Source of the DNA: Fibrobacter sp.
GTDB lineage: Bacteria; Fibrobacterota; Fibrobacteria; Fibrobacterales; Fibrobacteraceae
Reading direction: 5' to 3'
Assembly (NCBI GenBank): GCA_024399035.1
Contig: JAKSID010000026.1
Span: 1 to 35,264 of the forward strand
Length of the DNA stretch: 35,264 nucleotides
Both the position numbers and the translations under genes were made by a program. The notes beneath the pieces were generated by a model. The model did not search any database. It saw nothing but the letters and a program-made list of their open reading frames with translations, and was not told the origin of the DNA. Positions 21,477 through 29,803 of the stretch are shown piece by piece; position 1 is the stretch's first letter, and every line of letters begins with the position of its first letter.

Positions 21477-23846
21477 CTAGAATCCCATAGTGCGTCCAGC
21501 CCTGTCGTCCTTGCTTCGCAATTCCTTGCGGAGTTCGGCCTCGATGCGGTCCGGGGTTTTGCTGCTTGCGGGGAAGTAACGCAGACGTCCGTTGACGGCG
21601 TTGAAGTCGCCCGGAGTGAGCATGGGGAGGCTTGCTACGCTGTCGGGGCATTCCGTATCCGGGAAGAATACGTTCCACATGTGGCGAATGCCAACCGGCT
21701 TCAGGTAGTCAAAGCCTACCTTGAGTGCGAAACGACGGGCGCTGGCAGGATCCAGATGCTTTTCGAAGTTGGTGGCAGCAATAAAGATGCCCTTGAAGTT
21801 TTCCATCTGGGTGAGCAGTTCATTGACCTTGGACACTTCGTGATTCTGGTTTGCGCTGGCGCGGTTGCTGAGCACGCTGTCTGCTTCGTCGAAGAACAAG
21901 ATTGACTTGGTACGGTTAGCCTCTTCGAAGGCGGCGGCAATCTGGGCTTCGGTCTGGCCTACAAACATTCCTAGCAGGTCGCTGGCACGCTTGATAATCA
22001 GATTGCGACCCAAACGGCGGGCGATATAGCGCACGAATTCAGTCTTGCCGGTGCCCGGAGGACCGTAGAGCAGGATGTTCAAGGAATTGGGTGCGTCATC
22101 TTCTTCAAGATTTGTCCAAACCTTGTCGTAGCTATTGATGACTTCCATGATTTCGCTAGTAGAACCTTCGATATTCAAACCCTCCAGGGAATAGTTTGGT
22201 GCGTGGCTTTCCACATCCTTGAGGCTACCGTTGCGGATGCCCATAAGCTGGGTGTGTGCCTTGAGAAGGCGGGCCATAGTCTTGTAGTTGTCAGTTTCGC
22301 TGGTTGCGCCGCAACCGAAAAGGCTCTTGGTGTGCTGTACTGCCAGGGAAAGGCCGCCGGCCATGGCGGGGTATTCCACTACAAGGCGCATCTTTTCTTC
22401 GTCGGTGAGCATGTTTTCGGCGTCCTGGGCCTTGAGCACAGAATTCAGAACGCTAAGGCGTTCGTCCTTTGCCAAGGGCTTGAATGCCATGGAAAAGTCA
22501 AAACGGCGGCGGGTGCTGTCTTCTACAAAGCGCATGTTGTTGCTAATCCAGATAACAGGAGTCCTGAGTGTTTCAAAGAAATGATTCAGGGAACCCTTTT
22601 CACCAAAATTCAACACCATGTCGGCTTCGTCCACTAGGATAAAGCCGGGGTTGTGTTCGCAATGCCAGTCTGCAAGAGTAATGGCGCGGAGGCGGTACTG
22701 CAAAAGATTGGTGTTGCGGGTATCCATGCGACGGTTACCGCCGATTTCATCGTCATCCACGTCAATGCTGATTTCCCACAGAGGTACGCCCAGTTCCTTT
22801 GCCAGCGCCTTGGAAAGTTCAGTCTTGCCGGTGCCGGGAACGCCGTGGAGAAGAATGTTCAAAGGCTTTTCGCGCTTATGATTCTTCAGGAGGGTGAGCA
22901 GCAGTTTTGCGTCGGGATTGGAACCCTGCAGCTGTTGGAAACTGACGGACGCCTCGGGCGCTTCCTTGAAGGCCTTCATTTCGGCACCATCGGAATAACC
23001 GCTCAAGAAGCGGGTCACTTCGCGAGGAATATCCAAGCGTTCATCGAGGAGGTTAAGCCTGTTGAGAGCGCTGTCCTTGCCGAGAAGAACTGCAAGCTGT
23101 TCCTTGGAGAAACCGGTGGCGCGGGAAATATTTTCGAGGCTATAGCAATTGGTATCGTTGTCGCGGAAGCGTCGGTGGCGCAGGAAGGTTCTTTCGGATT
23201 CAACCATTTCCAGGTCATTACTTTCGCGAAGCCAGAGGTACAAAAGAAGTTCAAGTTCGTCGTTGTTCAAACGGTAGATCTTCTTGATCTTTTGAACGCG
23301 CTTGAAAGAAGGATTCTTTTCGCTGATTCCCTTACGGAGAGTTTCCATCGCGTAATCTGTGAACTGTGTGCAAGCAATGCTCTGCAATTCCTGATAGAGC
23401 TGGGGTGCCATATCGTCGGAATCCATATTTTGGAGAACCTTCAAAAAATTTGCAGCGGCTTTCTTAATGCACTTGGGCTTTGCTTCGTCCAGAAAACGAT
23501 TTACAGCTCTGAGCATACGGGGGCAGCAAACATCGGTACGGAAATTTTCTTCGCCCTCATCTTCGTCAATATTTAATTCTTCATCGTCTTTTTTGTTTTT
23601 CTTAGGCTTTTCTCTTTTCAAGAAACCTTTGAAAAAATCAACAACTTCGTTAACGAATGTCATGGTGTGCTTTTCGTCCATCAGGCGGATGGCGACATCG
23701 CGATTGATGCATTCGGGATTGGATTGCAGAATGCGCACCCAGTATTCAAGAATTTTGAGGGAGGAAAAGTCCATGGAAGACTTTTCAGAACGGATTTCGG
23801 CGCCTTTATCAAGATTTGCGACGACTTTTGCAAAATATTTGTTCAT
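21477..23846 (-). CDS. Tandem AAA+ ATPase
   Basis: 789 aa from the ATG at 23846; a TTG nine codons earlier is less likely. A helical N-terminal region of about 300 residues with an acidic insertion (DDEELNIDEDEGEE) leads to AAA module 1: Walker A GVPGTGKT at 335-342 and Walker B FILVDEAD. Module 2 follows, with Walker A GPPGTGKT at about 595 and Walker B ILFFDEADSVL, and an Arg-finger-like SARRFA. Such double modules form ring-shaped remodelling ATPases; module 2 is of classical CDC48/FtsH-like type. The target is unknown. A TATAAT at 23876-23881 (minus) fits a promoter 29 nt upstream. The Fic gene lies upstream on the same strand after about 106 nt. Confidence 0.85.
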   Translation of the reverse strand: MNKYFAKVVANLDKGAEIRSEKSSMDFSSLKILEYWVRILQSNPECINRDVAIRLMDEKHTMTFVNEVVDFFKGFLKREKPKKNKKDDEELNIDEDEGEENFRTDVCCPRMLRAVNRFLDEAKPKCIKKAAANFLKVLQNMDSDDMAPQLYQELQSIACTQFTDYAMETLRKGISEKNPSFKRVQKIKKIYRLNNDELELLLYLWLRESNDLEMVESERTFLRHRRFRDNDTNCYSLENISRATGFSKEQLAVLLGKDSALNRLNLLDERLDIPREVTRFLSGYSDGAEMKAFKEAPEASVSFQQLQGSNPDAKLLLTLLKNHKREKPLNILLHGVPGTGKTELSKALAKELGVPLWEISIDVDDDEIGGNRRMDTRNTNLLQYRLRAITLADWHCEHNPGFILVDEADMVLNFGEKGSLNHFFETLRTPVIWISNNMRFVEDSTRRRFDFSMAFKPLAKDERLSVLNSVLKAQDAENMLTDEEKMRLVVEYPAMAGGLSLAVQHTKSLFGCGATSETDNYKTMARLLKAHTQLMGIRNGSLKDVESHAPNYSLEGLNIEGSTSEIMEVINSYDKVWTNLEEDDAPNSLNILLYGPPGTGKTEFVRYIARRLGRNLIIKRASDLLGMFVGQTEAQIAAAFEEANRTKSILFFDEADSVLSNRASANQNHEVSKVNELLTQMENFKGIFIAATNFEKHLDPASARRFALKVGFDYLKPVGIRHMWNVFFPDTECPDSVASLPMLTPGDFNAVNGRLRYFPASSKTPDRIEAELRKELRSKDDRAGRTMGF

Positions 23847-23875
23847 AGATATAACCCTTTTTTTATTTCTCAAGG

Positions 23876-23881
23876 ATTATA
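23876..23881 (-). promoter_or_regulatory. Candidate -10 (TATAAT) for AAA+ gene
   Basis: A consensus-like TATAAT on the minus strand, 29 nt before the ATG at 23846. It would let the AAA+ gene be expressed apart from the Fic gene. Confidence 0.4.
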
Positions 23882-23952
23882 TCGGTATTTATTTCAAATC
23901 TGTAAAAAGATTTTCTACAAAAAAATGAATATGGGGGTGACCGCGCGAAATC

Positions 23953-24963
23953 TTACGCGCGAATAGAATACTTTTGGCTTCGGCCGCCTTTCTTTTCGGC
24001 CTGAGCAATGCCTTTTTCAATCAGCGATTGGATATCCCTTAATGTGGAATCGTGACTGACTCCGCAAAGGGTGGCGGCTTGCTTCACAGTGAAAGTGGCA
24101 TCCAATTGTCCGGAGAATACGGCGTCCAGGATTTTTCTTTCTCTGGGCGTAAAATCGGTGCCCTTGAACTTTTGACGGAACTGTAATTGCTGAACGGCCT
24201 GCAAAATTTTTTGCTGGCTTTCTTCCACGGCGGAACGCAACATTTCCAGGAACCACAAAATCCATTGGGTCAAATCGCCGTTGCCTTGCTGTGCCTTGGC
24301 GAGAATTTCAAAATAGCTTTCGCGGTTGCCGAGAATCTGTTTGTTCAATGCATATTGGCAATGGGCGGTGCCTTCGCTACGGGCCAACAGCATGGCGCTT
24401 AAAGTGCGAGCCATGATTCCGTTGCCGTCGTCAAAGGGGCGTATTGTCAAGAACCAGAATTGTGCAATAGCTGCTTTTAGAACGCCGTCTTCGGAGCTGT
24501 TTTCAAACCACTGGATGAAACGTTCCATTTCGTGTTCAATGCGATCCGGAGAAACTCCCCAGGCACTTTCCTTTGTGCGGAATTGCTTGACCTTGTTCTG
24601 GCCCACGGCGGCGTGCCATGCAAAAAGTCTGTCGGCGGTCAAGGGCTGGTTTGCGTTGTGCAATGCTCCCAAGATGTTGCGGACTTTCGGAGTGGCGTCA
24701 TTCTTTTTTTGAATCTCGGCCTGGACCTGCGCAAGTTCCTTATTTGCTTTTTCTGTAGGGATTGCGCCGGCTTCCTTGTCGATGGAAAAGTTTGCCAGAA
24801 TATCCTGGGCCAGGGTTTCGTCTTCCTTGCCGTCTGAATTTACTAGGTCGTAAATACCCAACAATTTTCCTTCCTGCAACCGAGTTTGACCCAGGGCGTC
24901 CATGACACTCTGGAAATTATACCGGAAACTGGTCCAGTCAGGATATTGGTGGATGTAAAGCAT
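23953..24963 (-). CDS. Fic-fold protein lacking the catalytic His, with C-terminal winged helix
   Basis: 336 aa from the ATG at 24963. Layout: an N-terminal region of the DUF4172 type (about 1-100), a Fic core, and a winged-helix DNA-binding end (about 270-336, with VKQAATLCGVSHDSTLRDI). The core motif normally reads HxFxxGNGRxxR. Here it is RPFDDGNGIMAR: the catalytic His is Arg175 (codon CGC) and the second Arg is Ile. The inhibitory-helix position also looks degenerate (SIDKEA at 60-65, with Ala for Gly). AMP transfer by the usual mechanism is therefore unlikely. A regulatory role through the winged helix is inferred. Confidence 0.85.
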   Translation of the reverse strand: MLYIHQYPDWTSFRYNFQSVMDALGQTRLQEGKLLGIYDLVNSDGKEDETLAQDILANFSIDKEAGAIPTEKANKELAQVQAEIQKKNDATPKVRNILGALHNANQPLTADRLFAWHAAVGQNKVKQFRTKESAWGVSPDRIEHEMERFIQWFENSSEDGVLKAAIAQFWFLTIRPFDDGNGIMARTLSAMLLARSEGTAHCQYALNKQILGNRESYFEILAKAQQGNGDLTQWILWFLEMLRSAVEESQQKILQAVQQLQFRQKFKGTDFTPRERKILDAVFSGQLDATFTVKQAATLCGVSHDSTLRDIQSLIEKGIAQAEKKGGRSQKYSIRA

Positions 24964-25021
24964 TGATGTCAATTCTAACAAATTTTTTGTAGCCCGCGCG
25001 AGTCCCGGGATTTGTATTTGT

Positions 25022-25027
25022 TAAATT
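25022..25027 (+). promoter_or_regulatory. Candidate -10 (TAAATT) for prmA
   Basis: It lies 6 nt before the ATG at 25034, the same spacing seen before other first genes here. It is a weaker match to TATATT. Confidence 0.3.
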
Positions 25028-25033
25028 TAGAAC

Positions 25034-25876
25034 ATGCAGAAAATTGATACTTGGTACAAGGCCCAGGGCTATTGCCCTGAAGAAGAATTTGAAATTGCAA
25101 GCTACCTGCTTTTTGAAGCTGGTGTTGCTACTCTTGAAGAATTGGACCCGAAGGAAGATGGTCGTACAGACTTTTGCTTCTATACCGGCGACAAGGAAGA
25201 ACGTGACCGCATCGTTGCGGAATTCCCCCAGTATCATTTTACTGTGACCGAAGAACCTGCCAAGGATTGGGACAAGTGGTGGCGTGACCGCGCCCAGCCT
25301 GTGGCTGTGAGCCCTCATTTGGTGGTGCGTCCGCCTTGGGTTGAATACACTCCGGAAGATGCAGAGACGGTTGTGCTGGAACTTGAAGCAAAGACTGCCT
25401 TTGGCACTGGCGAACATGATACTACCAGCAGCTGCGCCCATTTGATGGAATCCATCGATTTTAACGGCAAGACTGTTCTGGACATCGGTACCGGTACTGG
25501 CATTCTCGCCATGTTTGCCCGCCGTAAGGGTGCGAAGTTGGCTGTGGGTACTGAAATCGACCCGCTGACCATTCCCTGCATTGCTGAAAACTTTGAACGA
25601 AACGGCTTTGACGGTAGCGACTGTGTGCTGGGTTTCTTGGATGCGTTCAAGGATGGAACCAAGTTCGATGTGATTCTCTGCAACATGATCCGCAGCGAAC
25701 TGTGGCCTCTCCGCGACGATATTGAAGACCTGCTTGCTGCTGGCGGCGAGCTGATTATCTCTGGCCAGCTGGCAACAGAACGCGACTACATCATCAACTG
25801 GTTCGAAGAAGCCGGCTTCTCTGTTACTCTTGAGAGAACCAGCGGCGAATGGTGGAGTGTGCTTGCACACTCCTGA
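25034..25876 (+). CDS. prmA: Ribosomal protein L11 methyltransferase
   Basis: 280 aa, normal for the family. The N-terminal substrate domain includes EEPAKDWDKWWR. The catalytic domain has AFGTGEHDTT (122-131), which holds the L11 lysine site and cofactor, then DIGTGTGIL from D150 as the S-adenosylmethionine loop, and CNMI in place of the usual NI motif near 216. It ends SGEWWSVLAHS. By family it trimethylates lysines and the N-terminus of L11. The last eight codons, stop excluded, coincide with a 20-nt perfect palindrome (25854-25873), and a near copy of this tail lies downstream at 25980-25999. The C-terminus may thus have been shaped by a repeat. Confidence 0.92.
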   Translation: MQKIDTWYKAQGYCPEEEFEIASYLLFEAGVATLEELDPKEDGRTDFCFYTGDKEERDRIVAEFPQYHFTVTEEPAKDWDKWWRDRAQPVAVSPHLVVRPPWVEYTPEDAETVVLELEAKTAFGTGEHDTTSSCAHLMESIDFNGKTVLDIGTGTGILAMFARRKGAKLAVGTEIDPLTIPCIAENFERNGFDGSDCVLGFLDAFKDGTKFDVILCNMIRSELWPLRDDIEDLLAAGGELIISGQLATERDYIINWFEEAGFSVTLERTSGEWWSVLAHS

Positions 25877-26019
25877 ATGAGCCGCTGATGGGTGACAATT
25901 GCGTAAGGCGAGAGAAGCGGCCGTGCTTGCACGGACATTTCCGAGCCTAGCAATTGGTAATTGAGCGAAGCTCAATTACAATGGTGGAGTGTTCTTGCAA
26001 AGAACGCATAAGGCGAGAG
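25848..26019. repeat. Duplicated hairpin region at and after the end of prmA
   Basis: A 20-nt block at 25848-25867 recurs at 25980-25999 with one mismatch. A 14-nt block at 25901-25914 recurs at 26006-26019 with one mismatch. Between and within them are four hairpins: 25854-25873 (9-bp arms), 25921-25934 (6 bp), 25957-25979 (10 bp with GAA loop) and 25991-26005 (6 bp). No gene was found in 25877-26091. Confidence 0.8.
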
Positions 26020-26054
26020 CCACGCGGAGTGTCGCGACGATAATTCGCAAAAAA

Positions 26055-26081
26055 GGCCTGCAGAAAGCTGCAGGTCTTTTT
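26055..26081. terminator. Bidirectional intrinsic terminator
   Basis: A 9-bp stem with one G-U pair (26055-26063 with 26068-26076), 4-nt loop, T run after and A run before. It sits 11 nt from the stop of the minus-strand YgiQ gene and serves both it and prmA. Confidence 0.85.
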
Positions 26082-26091
26082 GTTTTGAAGT

Positions 26092-28335
26092 TTATCTTCC
26101 GCGACGGCGGGAACTGAACTGTACCGGTGACTCGTTTCGAGGCTTGCGGTCGTTTCCGCGGTTACCTTGCGGATTGCCTCCACGGCGGTCGCTGTGGAAA
26201 TCACGACGGTCGTTGTCACGGTGGAAGGACTTGCGTTCATCAAAACGACGGTCGTCTCGACGACCTTCCTGACGCTGTTCGTCGCGACGCTCATGGCGCG
26301 GAGTCCATGTCTTTTCTCCAAATTCAGCTTGACGGCGTTCGCGGCGGGCGGAGTTTTCCCAGCGGCCTTTTTCACCAGTCTTCTTCGGGACAATGGAAAG
26401 TACGCTGCGTTCTTCGCGCTTTTGCAAATCGCGTTCGCGGAATTCCGGATTCTCTTCTCGTTCCTTACTGGGGCTGTAATTCTTGCCTTCGGCGATGGCG
26501 CTGCGACTCAAAAGCAGGCGTCCAATCTTACCCAACTTCAAACGCTCCAATGTGGCGCGAATCTGCGGGCGGTTTTCGGGAATGTACCAGAAGAAGAATT
26601 GCTTTTGGCTCTTTTTCTGTTCCGGAGTCTTTGCTACATACAGCGGTGTTCCATCCGGCTTCATTTCGGCGTAGAACATTTCCGTTGCAATGGTCATAGG
26701 CGTAGGCGTAAAGTCCTGAACCTGTTCCAGCTGGAATCCCAACTGCTTTGTTTCCAGGGCAAGTTCTGCCATGTCGGCTTCAGTACAGCCCGGATGGCTA
26801 CTGATGAAGTAAGGAATCAACTGCTGCTTTTTGCCAATGCGCTGGCATTCTGCGTCAAAGAATTCCTTGAATTTGTGGAACAGCGTAAAGCTGGGCTTGC
26901 GAATCAATTTCAGAACCGCTTCCACCGTATGTTCCGGGGCCACCTTCAAGCGACCGCTGACGTGATAGTCAATCAGGTCGCGGGCGTATTCCTCGTGTTC
27001 CTTCTTGATTTTTTCGTCGCAGTTTTCCTGCAACAGCAAGTCGTAACGTACGCCGCTTCCGATGAACAGGTGCTTTACCTTGGGATGGTTACGGACTTCG
27101 CGGTACAAGTCAATCAGTTCGCGATGACTTGTATTCATGTTATCGCAAATGGTGGGGGTACAGCAGCTGGGGCGAGCGCACTTGGAACAGCGGCTACGAT
27201 CTCGGCCGCGCATCTTGTACATATTGGCGCTGGGGCCGCCCAGGTCTGTAATGGTTCCTGCGAAACCTTCCATCTGGGTAACGATTTCCACTTCGCGCAA
27301 AATGCTTTCGCGGCTACGGCTGGCGATAAACTTGCCCTGCTGTGCGTTAATGGCACAGAAGCTACATCCACCAAAACATCCTCGGTGGGTATTGATGCTG
27401 TACTTGATCATCTCGAATGCAGGAACGTCACCGCGCTTCTTATAGCGGGGGTGGGGTGCTCGTGCATAGGGGTATTCAAAACTTTCGTCCAGTTCGCCGT
27501 ATTCCATGGGCGGATAGGCGGGGTTGATCACAACAGTCTTGTCGCCCACATCTTGCAGAATGCGGCGCTGGAACATCTTGTTGCATTCGATGTCCACCTT
27601 GTTGTAGCTCTGGATCTGCGTCTTCTTTTCGGCCACGCATTCTTCGTGGCTGGGCAGGCGTAAATCTTCCCAGGTGGTTCCCAGTTCCTTGTGCTTGCCT
27701 GGAACCGGTAATTCGCCCTTGTTCACAAGAACCGCAGTCTGGGGGATATTTTTCAGGCTACTGAAGGGAACGCCCTTCTTCAAAAGACGTACGATTTCCT
27801 TCAAGGGCTTTTCGCCCATGCCGTACACCAGAATGTCCGCTTCCGTTTCAGCCAAAATGCTGGGCTTCAGTCTATCGCTCCAGTAATCGTAATGGGTGAC
27901 GCGACGAAGGCTGCTTTCCAGACCGCCAATCAGAAGCGGTACATCGGGGTAAAGCATCTTCACAATCTTCGCGTAAGTGTAGGTGGCGTAATCCGGACGG
28001 AAACCTGCCTTGTTGCCAGCGGTAAAGGCGTCGTCATGACGGAGGCGCTTACCAGCCGTGTAATGGTTCACCATACTGTCCATACCGCTACTGATGGCGA
28101 AGAACAGACGGGGCTTACCCAACTTCTTGAAATCGCGAAGGTCGTCGCGCCAGTTAGGCTGCGGCAAAATAGCGACCCTCAAACCCTCGTGCTCAAAAAG
28201 CCTTGCCACCACGGCGTGGCCAAAGCTAGGATGATCCACATAACAGTCAGCGCTTATCACGATGACGTCAACATAATCCCAGCCAAGTTCGTCCAGGTCT
28301 TCTTTGCAGATAGGTAAAAATCGAGGATCGTACAT
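26092..28335 (-). CDS. YgiQ-family radical SAM protein
   Basis: 747 aa from the ATG at 28335. A YgiQ-specific N-terminal region (YDPRFLPICKEDLDELGWDY) with B12-binding-like fold precedes the radical SAM cluster motif CFGGCSFC (C320, C324, C327). A C-terminal DUF3362-type segment includes VQDFTPTPMTIATEMFY. After about residue 620 comes an Arg/Asp/Glu-rich tail of over 100 residues with repeated RRD/DRR words, unlike the catalytic part and probably disordered or RNA-binding. The substrate of YgiQ is unknown. The longer reading upstream crosses a TATCTT promoter candidate 8 nt before this ATG, so the shorter start is preferred. Confidence 0.9.
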   Translation of the reverse strand: MYDPRFLPICKEDLDELGWDYVDVIVISADCYVDHPSFGHAVVARLFEHEGLRVAILPQPNWRDDLRDFKKLGKPRLFFAISSGMDSMVNHYTAGKRLRHDDAFTAGNKAGFRPDYATYTYAKIVKMLYPDVPLLIGGLESSLRRVTHYDYWSDRLKPSILAETEADILVYGMGEKPLKEIVRLLKKGVPFSSLKNIPQTAVLVNKGELPVPGKHKELGTTWEDLRLPSHEECVAEKKTQIQSYNKVDIECNKMFQRRILQDVGDKTVVINPAYPPMEYGELDESFEYPYARAPHPRYKKRGDVPAFEMIKYSINTHRGCFGGCSFCAINAQQGKFIASRSRESILREVEIVTQMEGFAGTITDLGGPSANMYKMRGRDRSRCSKCARPSCCTPTICDNMNTSHRELIDLYREVRNHPKVKHLFIGSGVRYDLLLQENCDEKIKKEHEEYARDLIDYHVSGRLKVAPEHTVEAVLKLIRKPSFTLFHKFKEFFDAECQRIGKKQQLIPYFISSHPGCTEADMAELALETKQLGFQLEQVQDFTPTPMTIATEMFYAEMKPDGTPLYVAKTPEQKKSQKQFFFWYIPENRPQIRATLERLKLGKIGRLLLSRSAIAEGKNYSPSKEREENPEFRERDLQKREERSVLSIVPKKTGEKGRWENSARRERRQAEFGEKTWTPRHERRDEQRQEGRRDDRRFDERKSFHRDNDRRDFHSDRRGGNPQGNRGNDRKPRNESPVQFSSRRRGR

Positions 28336-28343
28336 ATGGGGGA

Positions 28344-28349
28344 AAGATA
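28344..28349 (-). promoter_or_regulatory. Candidate -10 (TATCTT) for ygiQ-like gene
   Basis: It lies 8 nt before the ATG at 28335 in the 41-nt gap after the MATE gene. It may add a leaderless transcript to read-through from upstream. Confidence 0.3.
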
Positions 28350-28376
28350 GAAAAAGTCGAGTGCCGCAAAAATAAG

Positions 28377-29771
28377 CTAGTGCGCCGGAATCCACTTCTT
28401 GCTTGCTAGTCGAATCAGATAAATTGTTCCGCGGAAGCAGAGCTCGAAGCACATGGCCATCCAGGCGCCACGAAGACCGTATTTTGTAACGAGGAATGCA
28501 GCAAGGGGGAGGCGCACCACCCACATGCTCACAAGGTTCATAATGCTAGGAACAAAGGTACTGCCGGCACCACGGAATACACCGTTGGCAACAATGGATG
28601 CTGCATAGAAAGGTTCTGCAAAGGCTTCAATCCTGAGGATGGCTGTACCAAAGGCACGGATTTCTTCGTCGGGTGTAAACAGGCCGATAAGTTCTGGAGC
28701 AAAAATGAACATCAGCACGGCCATTAATGTCATAACAGTCATTCCCATGCCTGTTGTAAGGAATGCTAAAGTTTTTGTCAGGTCGAAACGCTTGGCCCCA
28801 ATGCTTTGGCCAATCAAGGTTGTTGCTGCGGATCCAATTCCGTAGCCTGGCATGTAGCACAAACTTTCGATGGTTATGGCGAAGGAATTTGCGGCGATGG
28901 CGGCCATGCCCAAGGGAGATACGATGGCGGTGAACATCACGTAGGCACTGCACATGACCAATTGTTCCAACCCGATGGGCCAGGAAATTTGAAATGCTTT
29001 TTTCAGTTGCTTTACGGAGAAACAGATTTTTTCCTTGGCACGCAATCGCAGACTCTTGCTTCTGAAAAGGAGGAAGTAGAGCATTAGTGACATGATGATG
29101 AATTCCGTAACGACGGTTCCCAACGCGGCTCCCGTTACGCCAAGGCCTGCGCCAGGAATGGTGAAGGTGAGGCTTGCTATGGTAATTTCTCGGGTTCCAA
29201 AAATCAGGAAGAAATTTAGGAAGACATCCAAAAAGCAGGCGAGGACTTGCAGGGCGCTGGGCAGTTTCATGTTGCCGCTGCATTGTAGCATGCCTGCGGC
29301 CATGCCGTTCAGCTGCATGGCGGGAACGCCTAAGGCGATAATCAAGAAGTAGGTAGATGCATTTTGGTGAAGGCTTGCGTCGGCTCCTAACATTCCCGGA
29401 ATTTTATCGTGCATGAAAATGCCGAATGCGGTAAGGAGTGCGCTAAAGCATAAACCGAAAAGGAGTCCCACTTTCACAAGGTTCCGGGCGCGAACATCAC
29501 GCTTGGCACCGATGGCATGGGCTATTTGTACGGTAAAGCCGGGGCTTACCGCATAGCATAAGCATCCCAAAAGCCATGTGCTAGAAGCCACAAGCCCGAT
29601 GGATGCCGCCTCGCTGGAACCCAGGTGCCCCACCATGGAGGCGTCGATATACTCCATGATGATGTTGGAAATCTGCGCTAAAATTGCAGGAAGACTCAGC
29701 TGCCCGATAAGGAGCAACATCTGGCGCCTGCTTAGGGCTTTTCCATCGCGTAGGAGTTCTAGACCGTCCAT
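28377..29771 (-). CDS. MATE-family multidrug/toxin efflux transporter
   Basis: 464 aa with about 12 hydrophobic segments in two related halves. The N-terminal LLLIGQLSLPAILAQISNI and EYIDASMVGHLGS, and the mid-protein IGLEQLVMCSAYVM, are typical MATE signatures. It would export cationic compounds in exchange for Na+ or H+ across the inner membrane. It starts 32 nt after the C-S lyase gene, in a DUF3737-lyase-MATE operon. Confidence 0.9.
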   Translation of the reverse strand: MDGLELLRDGKALSRRQMLLLIGQLSLPAILAQISNIIMEYIDASMVGHLGSSEAASIGLVASSTWLLGCLCYAVSPGFTVQIAHAIGAKRDVRARNLVKVGLLFGLCFSALLTAFGIFMHDKIPGMLGADASLHQNASTYFLIIALGVPAMQLNGMAAGMLQCSGNMKLPSALQVLACFLDVFLNFFLIFGTREITIASLTFTIPGAGLGVTGAALGTVVTEFIIMSLMLYFLLFRSKSLRLRAKEKICFSVKQLKKAFQISWPIGLEQLVMCSAYVMFTAIVSPLGMAAIAANSFAITIESLCYMPGYGIGSAATTLIGQSIGAKRFDLTKTLAFLTTGMGMTVMTLMAVLMFIFAPELIGLFTPDEEIRAFGTAILRIEAFAEPFYAASIVANGVFRGAGSTFVPSIMNLVSMWVVRLPLAAFLVTKYGLRGAWMAMCFELCFRGTIYLIRLASKKWIPAH

Positions 29772-29803
29772 GGGAAGTTTCGCTTTTGGCGGCTGTCCAA
29801 CAG

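Noticed and set aside
22653..23576. 307-aa plus-strand open frame
   Set aside because: Antisense to the tandem AAA+ ATPase.
24938..25975. 345-aa minus-strand open frame
   Set aside because: Antisense to prmA, whose methyltransferase motifs are unambiguous.
26167..27663. 498-aa plus-strand open frame
   Set aside because: Antisense to the YgiQ gene with its complete CX3CX2C motif; no start signal.
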